DNA from: Pseudomonas oryzicola
GTDB lineage: Bacteria > Pseudomonadota > Gammaproteobacteria > Pseudomonadales > Pseudomonadaceae
Direction of reading: 5' to 3'
NCBI RefSeq assembly: GCF_014269185.2
Contig: NZ_JABWRZ020000001.1
Coordinates: 1,823,001 to 1,887,000, forward strand
Length of the DNA: 64,000 nt
Shown here in pieces: positions 35,494-43,929 of the stretch. Positions within the stretch are counted from its first letter, which is position 1; the number at the start of each line of letters is the position of its first letter. The notes below the pieces were generated by a model. It did not search any database. It was not told where the DNA came from and saw only the letters and a program-made list of their open reading frames with translations. A program made the position numbers and the translations under genes.

Positions 35494-35934
35494 ATGAACG
35501 CTTTGAACCTGAAAGTCGCGGTCAGCCTGGTGAATGCCGCGCTGGCGGCGGGCCGCAAGATCAATGCTGCACCGCTGACCGTGGCGGTGCTGGACGCCGG
35601 CGGCCACCTGCTGGCGCTGCAACGCGAGGACGGTGCCAGCCTGATTCGCCCGCAGGTGGCTACTGGCAAGGCCTGGGGCGCGATTGCGCTGGGCAAGGGC
35701 TCGCGCTTGCTGGCGCTGGATGCGCAGCAACGGCCAGCGTTCTTTGCCGCGCTGAACGGCTTGGGTGAACGGCCGGTGGTGCCGGCGCCGGGTGGCGTGC
35801 TGGTGCGTGATCAGGACGGCAAGGTGCTGGGTGCCGTAGGGATCAGCGGGGATACGTCGGATATCGACGAGCAGTGCGCGATCAGTGCGATCGAGGAGGT
35901 GGGGTTGAGAGCGGATGCCGGTGTAGCAGCCTGA
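35494..35934 (+). CDS. GlcG/HbpS family (DUF336) heme-binding-like protein
   Basis: A 146-residue protein with the typical pattern VAVLDAGGHLLALQREDGAS, ATGKAWGAIALGKGSR, FAALNGLGERPVVPAPGGVLV and VGISGDTSDIDEQCA. Members often sit in glycolate or glyoxylate operons; HbpS binds heme, but the role of the metabolic members is unclear. It is divergent from gcl with a TTGTATACAA site before each gene. The ATG follows AAGAGGAC. Confidence 0.88.
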   Translation: MNALNLKVAVSLVNAALAAGRKINAAPLTVAVLDAGGHLLALQREDGASLIRPQVATGKAWGAIALGKGSRLLALDAQQRPAFFAALNGLGERPVVPAPGGVLVRDQDGKVLGAVGISGDTSDIDEQCAISAIEEVGLRADAGVAA

Positions 35935-35958
35935 TTCTCTATTGCCTGTTCAGGCCTA

Positions 35959-36040
35959 TTCGCGGGTGAACCCGCTCCCACAGGACCATCACAGGCTTGA
36001 AGCTCATGGTGCCTCTGTGGGAACGGGTTCATCCGCGAAG
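35959..36040. repeat. REP pair between the GlcG-like and TetR genes
   Basis: Inverted REP units: TTCGCGGGTGAACCCGCTCC on one side and CTGTGGGAACGGGTTCATCC on the other, in the gap between two convergent stop codons. Confidence 0.87.
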
Positions 36041-36056
36041 CAGCCAGCGCCGAGGG

Positions 36057-36668
36057 TCAGGCCACCTCGGGCTCACACCCCTTGAGTACCATGCGGATGA
36101 TGGTCTCCGCCGCAGCGTCATAATCGCTGTCGGTCAGCTTGGCCTTGCCGGTCACCGCCGAAATCTGCCAGTCGAAATCGGCATAGGTCTGGGTCGCTGC
36201 CCAGATGCTGAACATCAGGTGATGCGCGTCGACATGGGCGATCTGCCCACGGTCGATCCAGCGCTGGATGCATTCGATGTTGTGCCGGGCCTGCTCGTTC
36301 AACTGCGCCACCTGGTTCGGCGACAGGTGCGGGGCGCCGTGCATGATCTCGCTGGCGAACACCTTGGACGCATGCGGCAGGTCACGCGAAATGCGGATCT
36401 TCGAGCGAATGTAGGCACTCAGCACTTCTTTCGGGTCGCCGTCGGCATTGAACGGGGTCGACGCCTGCATGATCGGCGCGATGATGCTTTCCAGCACCTC
36501 GCGATAGAGGTTGTCCTTGGACTTGAAGTAGTAATACACGTTGGGCTTGGGCAGGCCGGCCTTGGCCGCGATATCGCTGGTCTTGGTGGCGGCGAAGCCC
36601 TTGTCGGCGAATTCCTCGCTGGCCGCGCGCAGGATCAGTTCCTTGTTGCGCTCGCGAATGGTGCTCAT
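36057..36668 (-). CDS. TetR family regulator, RutR-like
   Basis: A 203-residue regulator. The N-terminal HTH covers ILRAASEEFADKGFAATKTS and DIAAKAGLPKPNVYYYFKSKDNLYREV. The C-terminal domain (SKIRISRDLPHASKVFASEIMHGAPHL, AHHLMFSIWAATQTYADF) resembles that of RutR/YcdC, which senses pyrimidines and purines-related metabolites. It lies between the glyoxylate and purine genes and could act on them or on a pyrimidine pathway elsewhere. ATG at 36668 gives the usual length; the longer frame to 36776 has no conserved N-terminus. Confidence 0.9.
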   Translation of the reverse strand: MSTIRERNKELILRAASEEFADKGFAATKTSDIAAKAGLPKPNVYYYFKSKDNLYREVLESIIAPIMQASTPFNADGDPKEVLSAYIRSKIRISRDLPHASKVFASEIMHGAPHLSPNQVAQLNEQARHNIECIQRWIDRGQIAHVDAHHLMFSIWAATQTYADFDWQISAVTGKAKLTDSDYDAAAETIIRMVLKGCEPEVA

Positions 36669-36800
36669 GGTCAGGGATCTTCCTCGTGTCTGGCCACCTC
36701 TAAGAGGGATCGGGCATGGTAGCACCGGGCTCGACGGGGGCTCAAGGCAGCGGCTTTGCGCTAGAATCGGCAGCATTCATTCATCCGGAAGCAGACAAAC

Positions 36801-37715
36801 ATGGCAGGAAGCAGTCTACTGGTACTGATCGACGACATCGCCACGGTGCTCGATGACGTCTCGCTGATGACCAAGGTAGCGGCAAAAAAGACCGCAGGGG
36901 TGCTGGGCGATGACCTGGCGCTGAACGCCCAGCAGGTCACCGGCGTGCGCGCCGATCGCGAGCTGCCGGTGGTGTGGGCGGTGGCCAAAGGGTCGTTGGT
37001 GAACAAGGCCATCCTGGTACCGGCGGCGCTGTTGATCAGTGCGTTCATTCCCTGGGCGGTGATACCGCTGCTGATGCTCGGCGGTGCCTACCTGTGCTTC
37101 GAGGGCTTCGAGAAGCTGGCGCACAAGTTCCTGCACAGCAAGGGGGAGGATGAGGCGCAGCACGAGGCCCACAAGGAAGCTGTGGCGGACGCCAATGTCG
37201 ACCTGGTGGTGTACGAGAAAACCAAGATCAAGGGCGCGGTGCGCACCGACTTCATCCTTTCGGCGGAAATCATCGCCATTACCCTGGGCATTGTCGCCGA
37301 CTCACCGTTGAGCCAGCAGATCATCGTGCTGTCGGGCATCGCGGTGGTCATGACCATCGGTGTGTACGGGCTGGTGGGCGGCATCGTCAAGCTCGATGAC
37401 CTCGGGCTGTGGATGACCCGCAAGGCATCACGCCTGGCCCAGGCGGTGGGTAACGGCATCCTGTGGGCCGCGCCGTACATGATGAAGAGCCTGTCGGTGA
37501 TCGGCACGGCGGCGATGTTCCTGGTCGGCGGCGGGATCCTGGTGCATGGCATCGTGCCGCTGCATCATGCCATCGAGGCGGTCAGTGAAGGGCGTGGCGG
37601 GGCGTTGACCGTAGCGCTGCTGAATGGCGGCGTCGGGGTTGTGGCCGGTGCGGTGGTGCTGGCCCTGGTAAGCCTGGCAGGGAAACTGTGGCGGGCGGTT
37701 CGGCCGGCTAATTGA
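36801..37715 (+). CDS. DUF808 (YedI) family membrane protein
   Basis: A 304-residue protein of the DUF808/YedI family. The conserved N-terminus [20 protein letters not shown] and [20 protein letters not shown] are nearly invariant in the family. About six membrane helices follow with [16 protein letters not shown] between helices 2 and 3. Function is not established. It is divergent from the TetR gene, with 132 bases between the starts. Confidence 0.9.
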   Translation: MAGSSLLVLIDDIATVLDDVSLMTKVAAKKTAGVLGDDLALNAQQVTGVRADRELPVVWAVAKGSLVNKAILVPAALLISAFIPWAVIPLLMLGGAYLCFEGFEKLAHKFLHSKGEDEAQHEAHKEAVADANVDLVVYEKTKIKGAVRTDFILSAEIIAITLGIVADSPLSQQIIVLSGIAVVMTIGVYGLVGGIVKLDDLGLWMTRKASRLAQAVGNGILWAAPYMMKSLSVIGTAAMFLVGGGILVHGIVPLHHAIEAVSEGRGGALTVALLNGGVGVVAGAVVLALVSLAGKLWRAVRPAN

Positions 37716-37740
37716 GGTGCGTGGCCGGGGCGAGCCCCGG

Positions 37741-37803
37741 TTCGCGGGTAAACCCGCTCCTACACGGTGCGCTGCGCCTGTGGGAGCGAGGTTGGTAGCG
37801 AAT
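37741..37803. repeat. REP unit and partial partner
   Basis: TTCGCGGGTAAACCCGCTCC followed by a degenerate inverted unit (CTGTGGGAGCGAGGTTGGTA). Lies between convergent DUF808 and Tsx-like genes. Confidence 0.8.
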
Positions 37804-37832
37804 GGGCCGCAACGCGGCCCCGAAGGTTCAAC

Positions 37833-38615
37833 TCAGAAATGAACCTTGAGCAAGAAGCTCATGGTGTTCTGGTCGGTAGTAAAGGTATCGGAATCCTTGA
37901 TGCCGTACTTGTTCTTCCAGTAGTCGTATTCCACACCCACGTACAACTGCTTCTCACCCAGGTGCAAGGCCTTGCCCAGGTCGTACTTGATCTGCGGGTT
38001 GAAGTGCAGGTTGGCCTGGTAGGTGCCGCGACGGTTCTCGTCGTTGTCCACCACCCAGTCCATGAAGCCGTCGATCAGCAGGTCGGAAGAACCGACCGGG
38101 ATGGTGTACGACCACACCGGGGTAATCTGCCATACATTGTCGCCAGCGCGGCTGCCATCGGTGGTGCGGTTGTAGAAGTTCAGCTGGAAGTAATCGAACC
38201 CGGGGATGGCCAGGTCGAAGCCCGGGCCGATCAGGTACGACTCGGTGTCACCCTCGCCGAACTCGTAGGTCATCGCCAGCAACACGTCCTTGACCGGGCC
38301 GAACTCGATCTTCTGATCGAAGATCTTGCCGAAGGACAGGCGTGGGCTGATCTCGCCATAGTAAGTGTTCGGGCCGTTGCCCGCGTCTTTCTGGCCCTGG
38401 TAGAAGATCTTGTCGACGAAGATGAAGTTGTCGCCGTACTTCCAGGCGTCGGCGTGCTCGAAGGTGACCGTTTGCTGGATCGCCGGGTTGACCTTGAAGT
38501 TCTTGCCCCACAGGTAGGTCAGGCTGTTGTTCTGCCATTGCAGCAGGTCGCCGCCGAAGGTGGTGCCGCAGGCCAGCAGGCCGCCGGCGAGGATCAGGCT
38601 GTTGATGGTACGCAT
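37833..38615 (-). CDS. Tsx-like nucleoside-channel outer membrane protein, copy A
   Basis: A 260-residue outer-membrane beta-barrel with signal peptide MRTINSLILAGGLLACGTTFGG and the family-type start DLLQWQNNSLTYLWGKNFKV. It has alternating strands, and ends in the membrane-targeting aromatic C-terminus LLKVHF. It resembles the Tsx/OmpK nucleoside-specific channel family. It is a paralogue of the next gene (38964-39749), sharing YGEISPRLSxGK, YLIGPGFDLAIPGF and MDWVVDNDxxRRGTY. Its position next to purine transport genes suggests passage of purines or nucleosides. Confidence 0.87.
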   Translation of the reverse strand: MRTINSLILAGGLLACGTTFGGDLLQWQNNSLTYLWGKNFKVNPAIQQTVTFEHADAWKYGDNFIFVDKIFYQGQKDAGNGPNTYYGEISPRLSFGKIFDQKIEFGPVKDVLLAMTYEFGEGDTESYLIGPGFDLAIPGFDYFQLNFYNRTTDGSRAGDNVWQITPVWSYTIPVGSSDLLIDGFMDWVVDNDENRRGTYQANLHFNPQIKYDLGKALHLGEKQLYVGVEYDYWKNKYGIKDSDTFTTDQNTMSFLLKVHF

Positions 38616-38963
38616 TGCGTGTTTCGCTCCCTTGATTGATCTGTTGTCAGCGCGTTATCGCGCTTTTTTGTCTTTCGAGTCAGTTTTTTTCGATGGGCCA
38701 CAGCTGTTTGGCAAGGGTTGAGCCAACTTTCCCGGGCTGGCAAAACCTTCCTGCTCGACTTCGTTCTGAACGGATGAAAAGGGTCTTTCAGGCTGGCAAC
38801 ACGTCGGCCAACCGCCCGTATTCATTGACTGAGCGGTCAGTAAACGCAGGCAGAATCCGTTCTGCCCTGATCGAGGGGGCGCGCAGATTACTGGCTTGCG
38901 CGCCTTGCCTCAAGTGCTCCGTCCTGGAGCGCGATGGACCAAACTTGTGCGTTTGGTCAGCTT
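38616..38963. promoter_or_regulatory. Intergenic region between the two Tsx-like genes
   Basis: About 350 bases with no gene. It holds an operator-like dyad ACTGA-GCGG-TCAGT (38828-38841), of the kind bound by TetR-family proteins, and a perfect inverted repeat GACCAAAC-N6-GTTTGGTC (38937-38958) that begins right after the copy B stop and may form a 3' hairpin. Confidence 0.5.
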
Positions 38964-39749
38964 TTAGAAGTGCACCTTGACCAGTGCACTGGTGACGCTC
39001 TGGTTGCTGTCGACGTTGCCTTGGCTGTCGATGCCGTACTTGTCCTTCCAGTAGCTGTATTCGATACCCACGTACAGCTGCTTGGCGCCCAGGCCAAGGG
39101 CTTTGCCCAGGTCGTACTTGACCTGTGGGTTGAACTGCAGGTTGGCGTGGTAGGTACCGCGACGGGTCTGGTCGTTGTCCACCACCCAGTCCATGTAGCC
39201 GTCGATCAGAATGTCGGACTTGCCTACGGGCAGGGTGTAGGACCAGGCGGGGGTGATCTGCCAGACGTTGTCACCAGGGCGGCTGCCTTCGGTGTTGCGT
39301 ACGTAGAAGTTGAGGGTGAAATAGTTGAAACCGGGGATGGCCAGGTCGAAGCCGGGGCCGATCAGGTAGGCCTCGTTGTCGCCCTCGCCGCGCTCATAGG
39401 TCATGGCAACCAGCACATCCTTGATCGGGCCCAGTTCGAATTTGTGCCCGGTAATCTTGCCCAGTGACAGACGCGGGCTGAACTCCCCGTAGTAGCTGGT
39501 GACGCCTTTGCCCGGGTCGGCCTTGCCGTTGTAGAAGACCTTGTCGACGAACATGAAAGTGTCGCCGTACTTCCATTTGTTGGCGTGCTCGAAGGTGATC
39601 GTCTGCTGGATGCGGGGGTTGACCTTGAAGTCCTTGCCGTACAGGTAGGTCAGGCTTTCGCCGTGCCACTGCAGCCATTCTCCGGCGTGGGTGGGGAGGG
39701 TGGCCAGCAGGCTGCTGCCCAGCAGGAGGGACGAGGTGATGCGTTTCAT
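38964..39749 (-). CDS. Tsx-like nucleoside-channel outer membrane protein, copy B
   Basis: A 261-residue beta-barrel protein with signal peptide MKRITSSLLLGSSLLATLPTHA and mature start GEWLQWHGESLTYLYGKDFK. It ends in LVKVHF. It is clearly homologous to copy A over its full length, so the pair arose by duplication. It lies 154 bases after the NCS2 permease gene on the same strand and probably supplies purines through the outer membrane for that permease. Confidence 0.87.
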   Translation of the reverse strand: MKRITSSLLLGSSLLATLPTHAGEWLQWHGESLTYLYGKDFKVNPRIQQTITFEHANKWKYGDTFMFVDKVFYNGKADPGKGVTSYYGEFSPRLSLGKITGHKFELGPIKDVLVAMTYERGEGDNEAYLIGPGFDLAIPGFNYFTLNFYVRNTEGSRPGDNVWQITPAWSYTLPVGKSDILIDGYMDWVVDNDQTRRGTYHANLQFNPQVKYDLGKALGLGAKQLYVGIEYSYWKDKYGIDSQGNVDSNQSVTSALVKVHF

Positions 39750-39902
39750 GTTGTGGTTCCCGGACTTATTGTTTTTGTTGGGTTTTTTTGGCGCGCAGGC
39801 GCCCCGGGCGGCCCATTCCGGCGGGCCGACGGTACAGCGTTTACGACGAGGTCAAGGCAGGGGCGGCAGTGCGCCGCCCCCTGTTGCTCCAGGCGGGTTG
39901 CT

Positions 39903-41255
39903 TCAGTGCTGATGGCAGACGTTGTGCGTCGCGCGATCGGCACCACCGAGGATGTTGAACAGCACGTTCAGCACCAGGGCACTGACCGTGGCCATGGCGA
40001 TGCCGCTGTGGGTGATGGGTTCCATCCACTGCGGCATCTGGGCGAAGAACTCCGGGCGCACCACGGGGATCAGCCCGAAGCCGACGCTCACGGCGACCAG
40101 CAACTGGTTGCGGCGGTCGCCGATGTCCGCCTCCTGCAGAATCTTGATCCCGGTGGCGGTGACCATGCCGAACATGGCGATGGAGGCGCCGCCCAGTACC
40201 GCAGGCGGGATCGAGGCAATCAGGAAGGCCGCCTTGGGCAGCAGGCTGAGCAGGATCAGCAGTGCGCCGGCCACCACGGTGACGTAGCGGCAGCGTACCC
40301 CGGTCATCTGCACCAGGCCGATGTTCTGGGCGAACGAGGAGTGGGTGAAGGTATTGAAGAAGCCGGCGACGAACGATGCCCCGGCATCGCACAACAGGCC
40401 GCGACGCAGCATGCCTGGGGTCACTTCACGGCCGGTCACCTTGCCCAGTGCGAGGAACATGCCGGTGGACTCGACGAAGATGATCACCACCACCAGGCAC
40501 ATGGACAGGATCGGTGCCAGGCTGAAGGTCGGCATGCCGAAGTGCAGCGGGGTGACCACTTGCAGCCATGGGGCCTGGTTCAGGCCCGACAGGTCGACCA
40601 TGCCGATGGCGCCGGCCAGGATGTAGCCCAGGCCCATGCCTACCAGCACCGATACATTGACCCAGAACCCACGCATGAAGCGGTTGATCAGCAGGATCAC
40701 CGCCAGTACCAGGCCGGCCACCAGCAGGAAGATCGGCGCACCGAAGGTGCCAGCCTGCTGGCCGCCACCTGCCCAGTTGACTGCCACCGGGAACAGCGAC
40801 AGGCCGATCGAGGTGATCACCGTGCCGGTGACCAAGGGTGGGAAGAAACGTACGACCTTGGACATGAACGGCGCGATCAGCATGCCGAAGAACCCGGCGG
40901 CGATGGTCGCGCCGAAAATCCCCTGCAGACCCACGCCGGGCATGCCGGCCATGGCCACCATACTGCCGACGGCAGCGAAACTGGCGCCCATCATCACCGG
41001 CATGCGGATGCCCACCGGGCCGATACCGAATGACTGGATGATCGTGGCGACACCTGCTACCAGCAGGTCGGCGTTGATCAGGAAAGCGACTTCTTCACGG
41101 GACAGCCCGGCGGCCTGGCCGATGATCAGCGGCACGGCGATCGCGCCACCGTACATCAGCAGGACATGTTGCAGGCCAACCAGGATCAGCTGGAACAGGG
41201 GCAAGGGCTCTCGCGGCGGCGCAACAGGGATATGCGCCTTGCGTGACTCGGACAT
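39903..41255 (-). CDS. NCS2 family purine (urate/xanthine) permease
   Basis: A 450-residue membrane protein of the nucleobase-ascorbate transporter family. It has FQLILVGLQHVLLMYGGAIA near the start, FVESTGMFLALGKVTGREVT in the middle and the NAT signature SSFAQNIGLVQMTGVRCRYV. About fourteen helices are expected. Given the neighbouring urate and allantoin genes, urate or xanthine is the likely cargo (UacT/PbuX type). It is 209 bases after puuD on the same strand, separated by a REP. Confidence 0.9.
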   Translation of the reverse strand: MSESRKAHIPVAPPREPLPLFQLILVGLQHVLLMYGGAIAVPLIIGQAAGLSREEVAFLINADLLVAGVATIIQSFGIGPVGIRMPVMMGASFAAVGSMVAMAGMPGVGLQGIFGATIAAGFFGMLIAPFMSKVVRFFPPLVTGTVITSIGLSLFPVAVNWAGGGQQAGTFGAPIFLLVAGLVLAVILLINRFMRGFWVNVSVLVGMGLGYILAGAIGMVDLSGLNQAPWLQVVTPLHFGMPTFSLAPILSMCLVVVIIFVESTGMFLALGKVTGREVTPGMLRRGLLCDAGASFVAGFFNTFTHSSFAQNIGLVQMTGVRCRYVTVVAGALLILLSLLPKAAFLIASIPPAVLGGASIAMFGMVTATGIKILQEADIGDRRNQLLVAVSVGFGLIPVVRPEFFAQMPQWMEPITHSGIAMATVSALVLNVLFNILGGADRATHNVCHQH

Positions 41256-41410
41256 GCAGCACCTCGAGTTTTGTTTTTATTCTCGGATCCAAGCGCCGGC
41301 ACCAAGCGGCAGGCTCACGCTGTGGAGAGCCTGGAGTTCCCGCCTGGGGCTGACGCTCGATGCTTGCTTGTTGCGTGAATCTTCAAGTTCGAGGCCGGTA
41401 TTGCCGGCCT

Positions 41411-41437
41411 CTTCGCGGGTAAACCCGCTCCCACAGG
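41411..41437. repeat. Single REP unit
   Basis: TTCGCGGGTAAACCCGCTCC with CCACAGG, one unit only, just after the puuD stop. Confidence 0.8.
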
Positions 41438-41464
41438 GAGCGGTGTGATCCCGACCATTGTGTT

Positions 41465-42793
41465 TCAGTTCACCGGGGCGCCTTTGGCGATCCAGTCACC
41501 GACCAGCTTGCGCTCTTCGGTGGTCATCTGGGTGATGTTGCCCAGCGGCATGATCTGGCTGGCGACCGCTTGCGCCTGGATGCGCGCGGCCTGGGCCTGG
41601 ATCTGCTGCGGGGTGTCGAACATCACGCCGGCAGGCGCGCTGCTGAACAGCGGGCTGGTCGGCTTGGACGAGTGGCACACGGTGCAGCGTTCCTGGATGA
41701 CATTGTGGATCTTGTCGAAGCTCTCGCCGCCCGCCTGGGCCGTGGCCTGGGCTGGGGCTTCGGCGGGGGCGGCAGGCGCTGCGGCAGCCTTGGCGGCATC
41801 CTCGGCGCGTTGCTCGGCGGCAGTCTTGCCACCGACTGCGGTCGCCGGCAGTGGCTGGTACTCGATCTTCGCTGCGGCCTGCTCAGGGCTGGTGGCCATC
41901 GGCTTGGGGCCGGTGACGTAGGCCAGGCAGATCATCGCCAGGGCACCAACCGGCAGGGTCCAGGCGTACTTGTTGCTGTCATGACGGGTGTTGAAGTAGT
42001 GGCGGATCAGTACCGCGGCTACTGCAATACCGGCCAGGATCAGCCAGTTGTACTGGCTACCGTAGGTGCTCGGGAAGTGGTTGCTGATCATGATGAACAG
42101 CACCGGCAGGGTGAAGTAGTTGTTGTGGCGCGAGCGCAGCAGGCCCTTGGCCGGCAGTACCGGGTCGGGGGTGGTGTTGTTCTCGATCGCGGCCACCAGC
42201 TGGCGCTGGGCTGGCATGATGATGCGGAACACGTTGCCGACCATGATGGTGCCGATGATCGCGCCGGTGTGCAGGTAGGCGCCACGGCCACTGAACACCA
42301 GGCTGAAGCCCCAGCACGCGGCGATGATCAGCACGAACAGTACACCGCCGAGCAGCGCTGGCTTCTTGCCCAGGGGCGAGTCGCACAGGAAGTCGTAGAT
42401 GAACCAGCTGGCGATCAGCGAGCCGATACCGATGGCCACGCCCTCGGCACCGCTCAGGGTGCTGCCAGGGGCCAGCAGGTACAGCGCCGGGTTCCAGTAG
42501 AACACCACGCACAGCAGGGCGATACCGGACATCCAGGTGAAGTAGGCTTCCCATTTGAACCAGTGCAGGTTCTCGGGCATTTTCGGCGGAGCCAGCTTGT
42601 ACTTTTCAAGGTGGTAGATACCACCGCCGTGGATGGCCCAGAGGTCACCCGACAGCCCCTCGCGCGGATTGCTCCGGTTCAGGTTGTTTTCCAGCCAGAC
42701 GAAATAGAACGATGCACCGATCCAGGCGATACCGGTGATCATGTGAACCCAGCGAATGCTCAGGTTCAGCCATTCGTGAAGGTGTGCTTCCAC
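41465..42793 (-). CDS. puuD: Urate hydroxylase PuuD with C-terminal cytochrome c
   Basis: A 442-residue membrane protein that oxidises urate to 5-hydroxyisourate. The N-terminal eight-helix part (residues 1-290) opens with LSIRWVHMITGIAWIGASFYF and contains WAIHGGGIYHLEKYK. After an Ala/Glu-rich linker (about 308-350) comes a c-type cytochrome domain with CTVCH at 370-374 and a downstream Met (MPLGNIT) as likely axial ligand. This form replaces soluble uricase and passes electrons to the respiratory chain. Its cytochrome would depend on the ccm system encoded at 1-5 kb. Confidence 0.94.
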   Translation of the reverse strand: MEAHLHEWLNLSIRWVHMITGIAWIGASFYFVWLENNLNRSNPREGLSGDLWAIHGGGIYHLEKYKLAPPKMPENLHWFKWEAYFTWMSGIALLCVVFYWNPALYLLAPGSTLSGAEGVAIGIGSLIASWFIYDFLCDSPLGKKPALLGGVLFVLIIAACWGFSLVFSGRGAYLHTGAIIGTIMVGNVFRIIMPAQRQLVAAIENNTTPDPVLPAKGLLRSRHNNYFTLPVLFIMISNHFPSTYGSQYNWLILAGIAVAAVLIRHYFNTRHDSNKYAWTLPVGALAMICLAYVTGPKPMATSPEQAAAKIEYQPLPATAVGGKTAAEQRAEDAAKAAAAPAAPAEAPAQATAQAGGESFDKIHNVIQERCTVCHSSKPTSPLFSSAPAGVMFDTPQQIQAQAARIQAQAVASQIMPLGNITQMTTEERKLVGDWIAKGAPVN

Positions 42794-42852
42794 AGTATGT
42801 ACCTCTTGCCGGTCACCCGCTCGGGCTGGGCCTTTGCATGACCGACCTTTTC

Positions 42853-43356
42853 TTATTGGTGGGGATTGAGGATCAGCATCTGTTCCTCGGTGAAGTAATG
42901 CTCGTCGCAGTTGTTGCCAGAACCGCTGCGATCAACCACCAGGAAGTCATCCCGCTTTTCGATCGTCAGCACCGGGTGGTGCCAGACGCCGCGATGGTAA
43001 TTAACGCCCTGCCTGCCATTACTGCGGAAGGCTCGGACCAAGCCTGATACAGGTGCATCGCCAACCGGCGCGACCACGATCAGAAAGGGGTTGCCGAGCA
43101 GCGGGATGAAAGCCTGGCTGCCCAGCGGATGGCGTTCCAGCATGCGTACGGTCAGCGGCATGTCCAGCGCGTCGGCGCGGAAGATGCTGATGATCGCCTT
43201 GTCTTCAGGCTCGGCGGTTTCCACCGTGGCGAGCTTGTGGAAGCGCATGGTCGAGCCGTTGTTGATCATGAAGTGGTCGCTGCCATCGGTTTCGATCACG
43301 TCTCCGAAGGGGGCGAAGGCTTCTTTGCTCAGGGGCTCGATCATCAGGGTGCGCAT
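42853..43356 (-). CDS. allA: Ureidoglycolate lyase
   Basis: A 167-residue cupin-like protein that splits ureidoglycolate into glyoxylate and urea. Conserved parts include LSKEAFAPFGDVIETDG, the short SIFRADALDMPLTVRMLERHP and GVNYHRGVWHHPVLTIE with the conserved histidines. It is the third gene after puuE and uraD on the strand. The gene usually found between uraD and allA in other species (allantoicase) is absent; only 57 bases separate them. Confidence 0.93.
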   Translation of the reverse strand: MRTLMIEPLSKEAFAPFGDVIETDGSDHFMINNGSTMRFHKLATVETAEPEDKAIISIFRADALDMPLTVRMLERHPLGSQAFIPLLGNPFLIVVAPVGDAPVSGLVRAFRSNGRQGVNYHRGVWHHPVLTIEKRDDFLVVDRSGSGNNCDEHYFTEEQMLILNPHQ

Positions 43357-43413
43357 GCGAATATCTCTTCTATGTTCGTTGTTCTGGTTCAGGTTCAGGC
43401 GTTGCCGCGCCGG

Positions 43414-43929
43414 TTACAGCTGCAGCAGGCGGAACAGCGCGATCAGGTTGATCTGTGCCAGGGCTTCCTTGAATTCGGCATCGATGTCGTTATGGATGCG
43501 CTTTTCGAAAGCGGCGAGGATCTGGTGCCGGTTGCTGCCTTTTACCGCCATGATGAAGGGGAACTGGAACTTGGCCTTGTAGGCATCGTTCAGCTCGGTG
43601 AAACGGGCGAATTCTTCTGCGGTGCACTGGTGGATACCGGCGCCGGCCTGTTCGTTGGTGCTCGACTCGGTCAGTTCGCCCTGGATGGCCGCCTTGCCGG
43701 CCAGGTCCGGGTGCGCGTTGATCAGCGCCAGCTGGTCGGCGTGGCTGGCGCTGAGCAGGATGTCGCTCATGCGCTGGTGCAGCGCCTCGATCTCGTCCAG
43801 TTCCGCCAGCTGGCCCAGGTCGTAGGCTTTTTCCGCAACCCAGGGCGAGTGCTCGTAGATGTCGGCGAAGGCCTTGACGAAGGCTTGACGGTCCAGGGCG
43901 GATGGCTTGAGGGTCTTGAAGGCGGTCAT
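43414..43929 (-). CDS. uraD: OHCU decarboxylase UraD
   Basis: A 171-residue protein that decarboxylates 2-oxo-4-hydroxy-4-carboxy-5-ureidoimidazoline to S-allantoin. The active-site segment ALINAHPDLAGKAA (catalytic His) and STNEQAGAGI are conserved. Its ATG overlaps the puuE stop by one base, so the two are translationally coupled. Confidence 0.95.
   Translation of the reverse strand: MTAFKTLKPSALDRQAFVKAFADIYEHSPWVAEKAYDLGQLAELDEIEALHQRMSDILLSASHADQLALINAHPDLAGKAAIQGELTESSTNEQAGAGIHQCTAEEFARFTELNDAYKAKFQFPFIMAVKGSNRHQILAAFEKRIHNDIDAEFKEALAQINLIALFRLLQL

Noticed and set aside
32484..35768. Plus-strand open frame of 1094 codons opposite glxR, hyi and gcl
   Set aside because: It spans three clearly real minus-strand genes and their intergenic regions; composition is that of a shadow frame.
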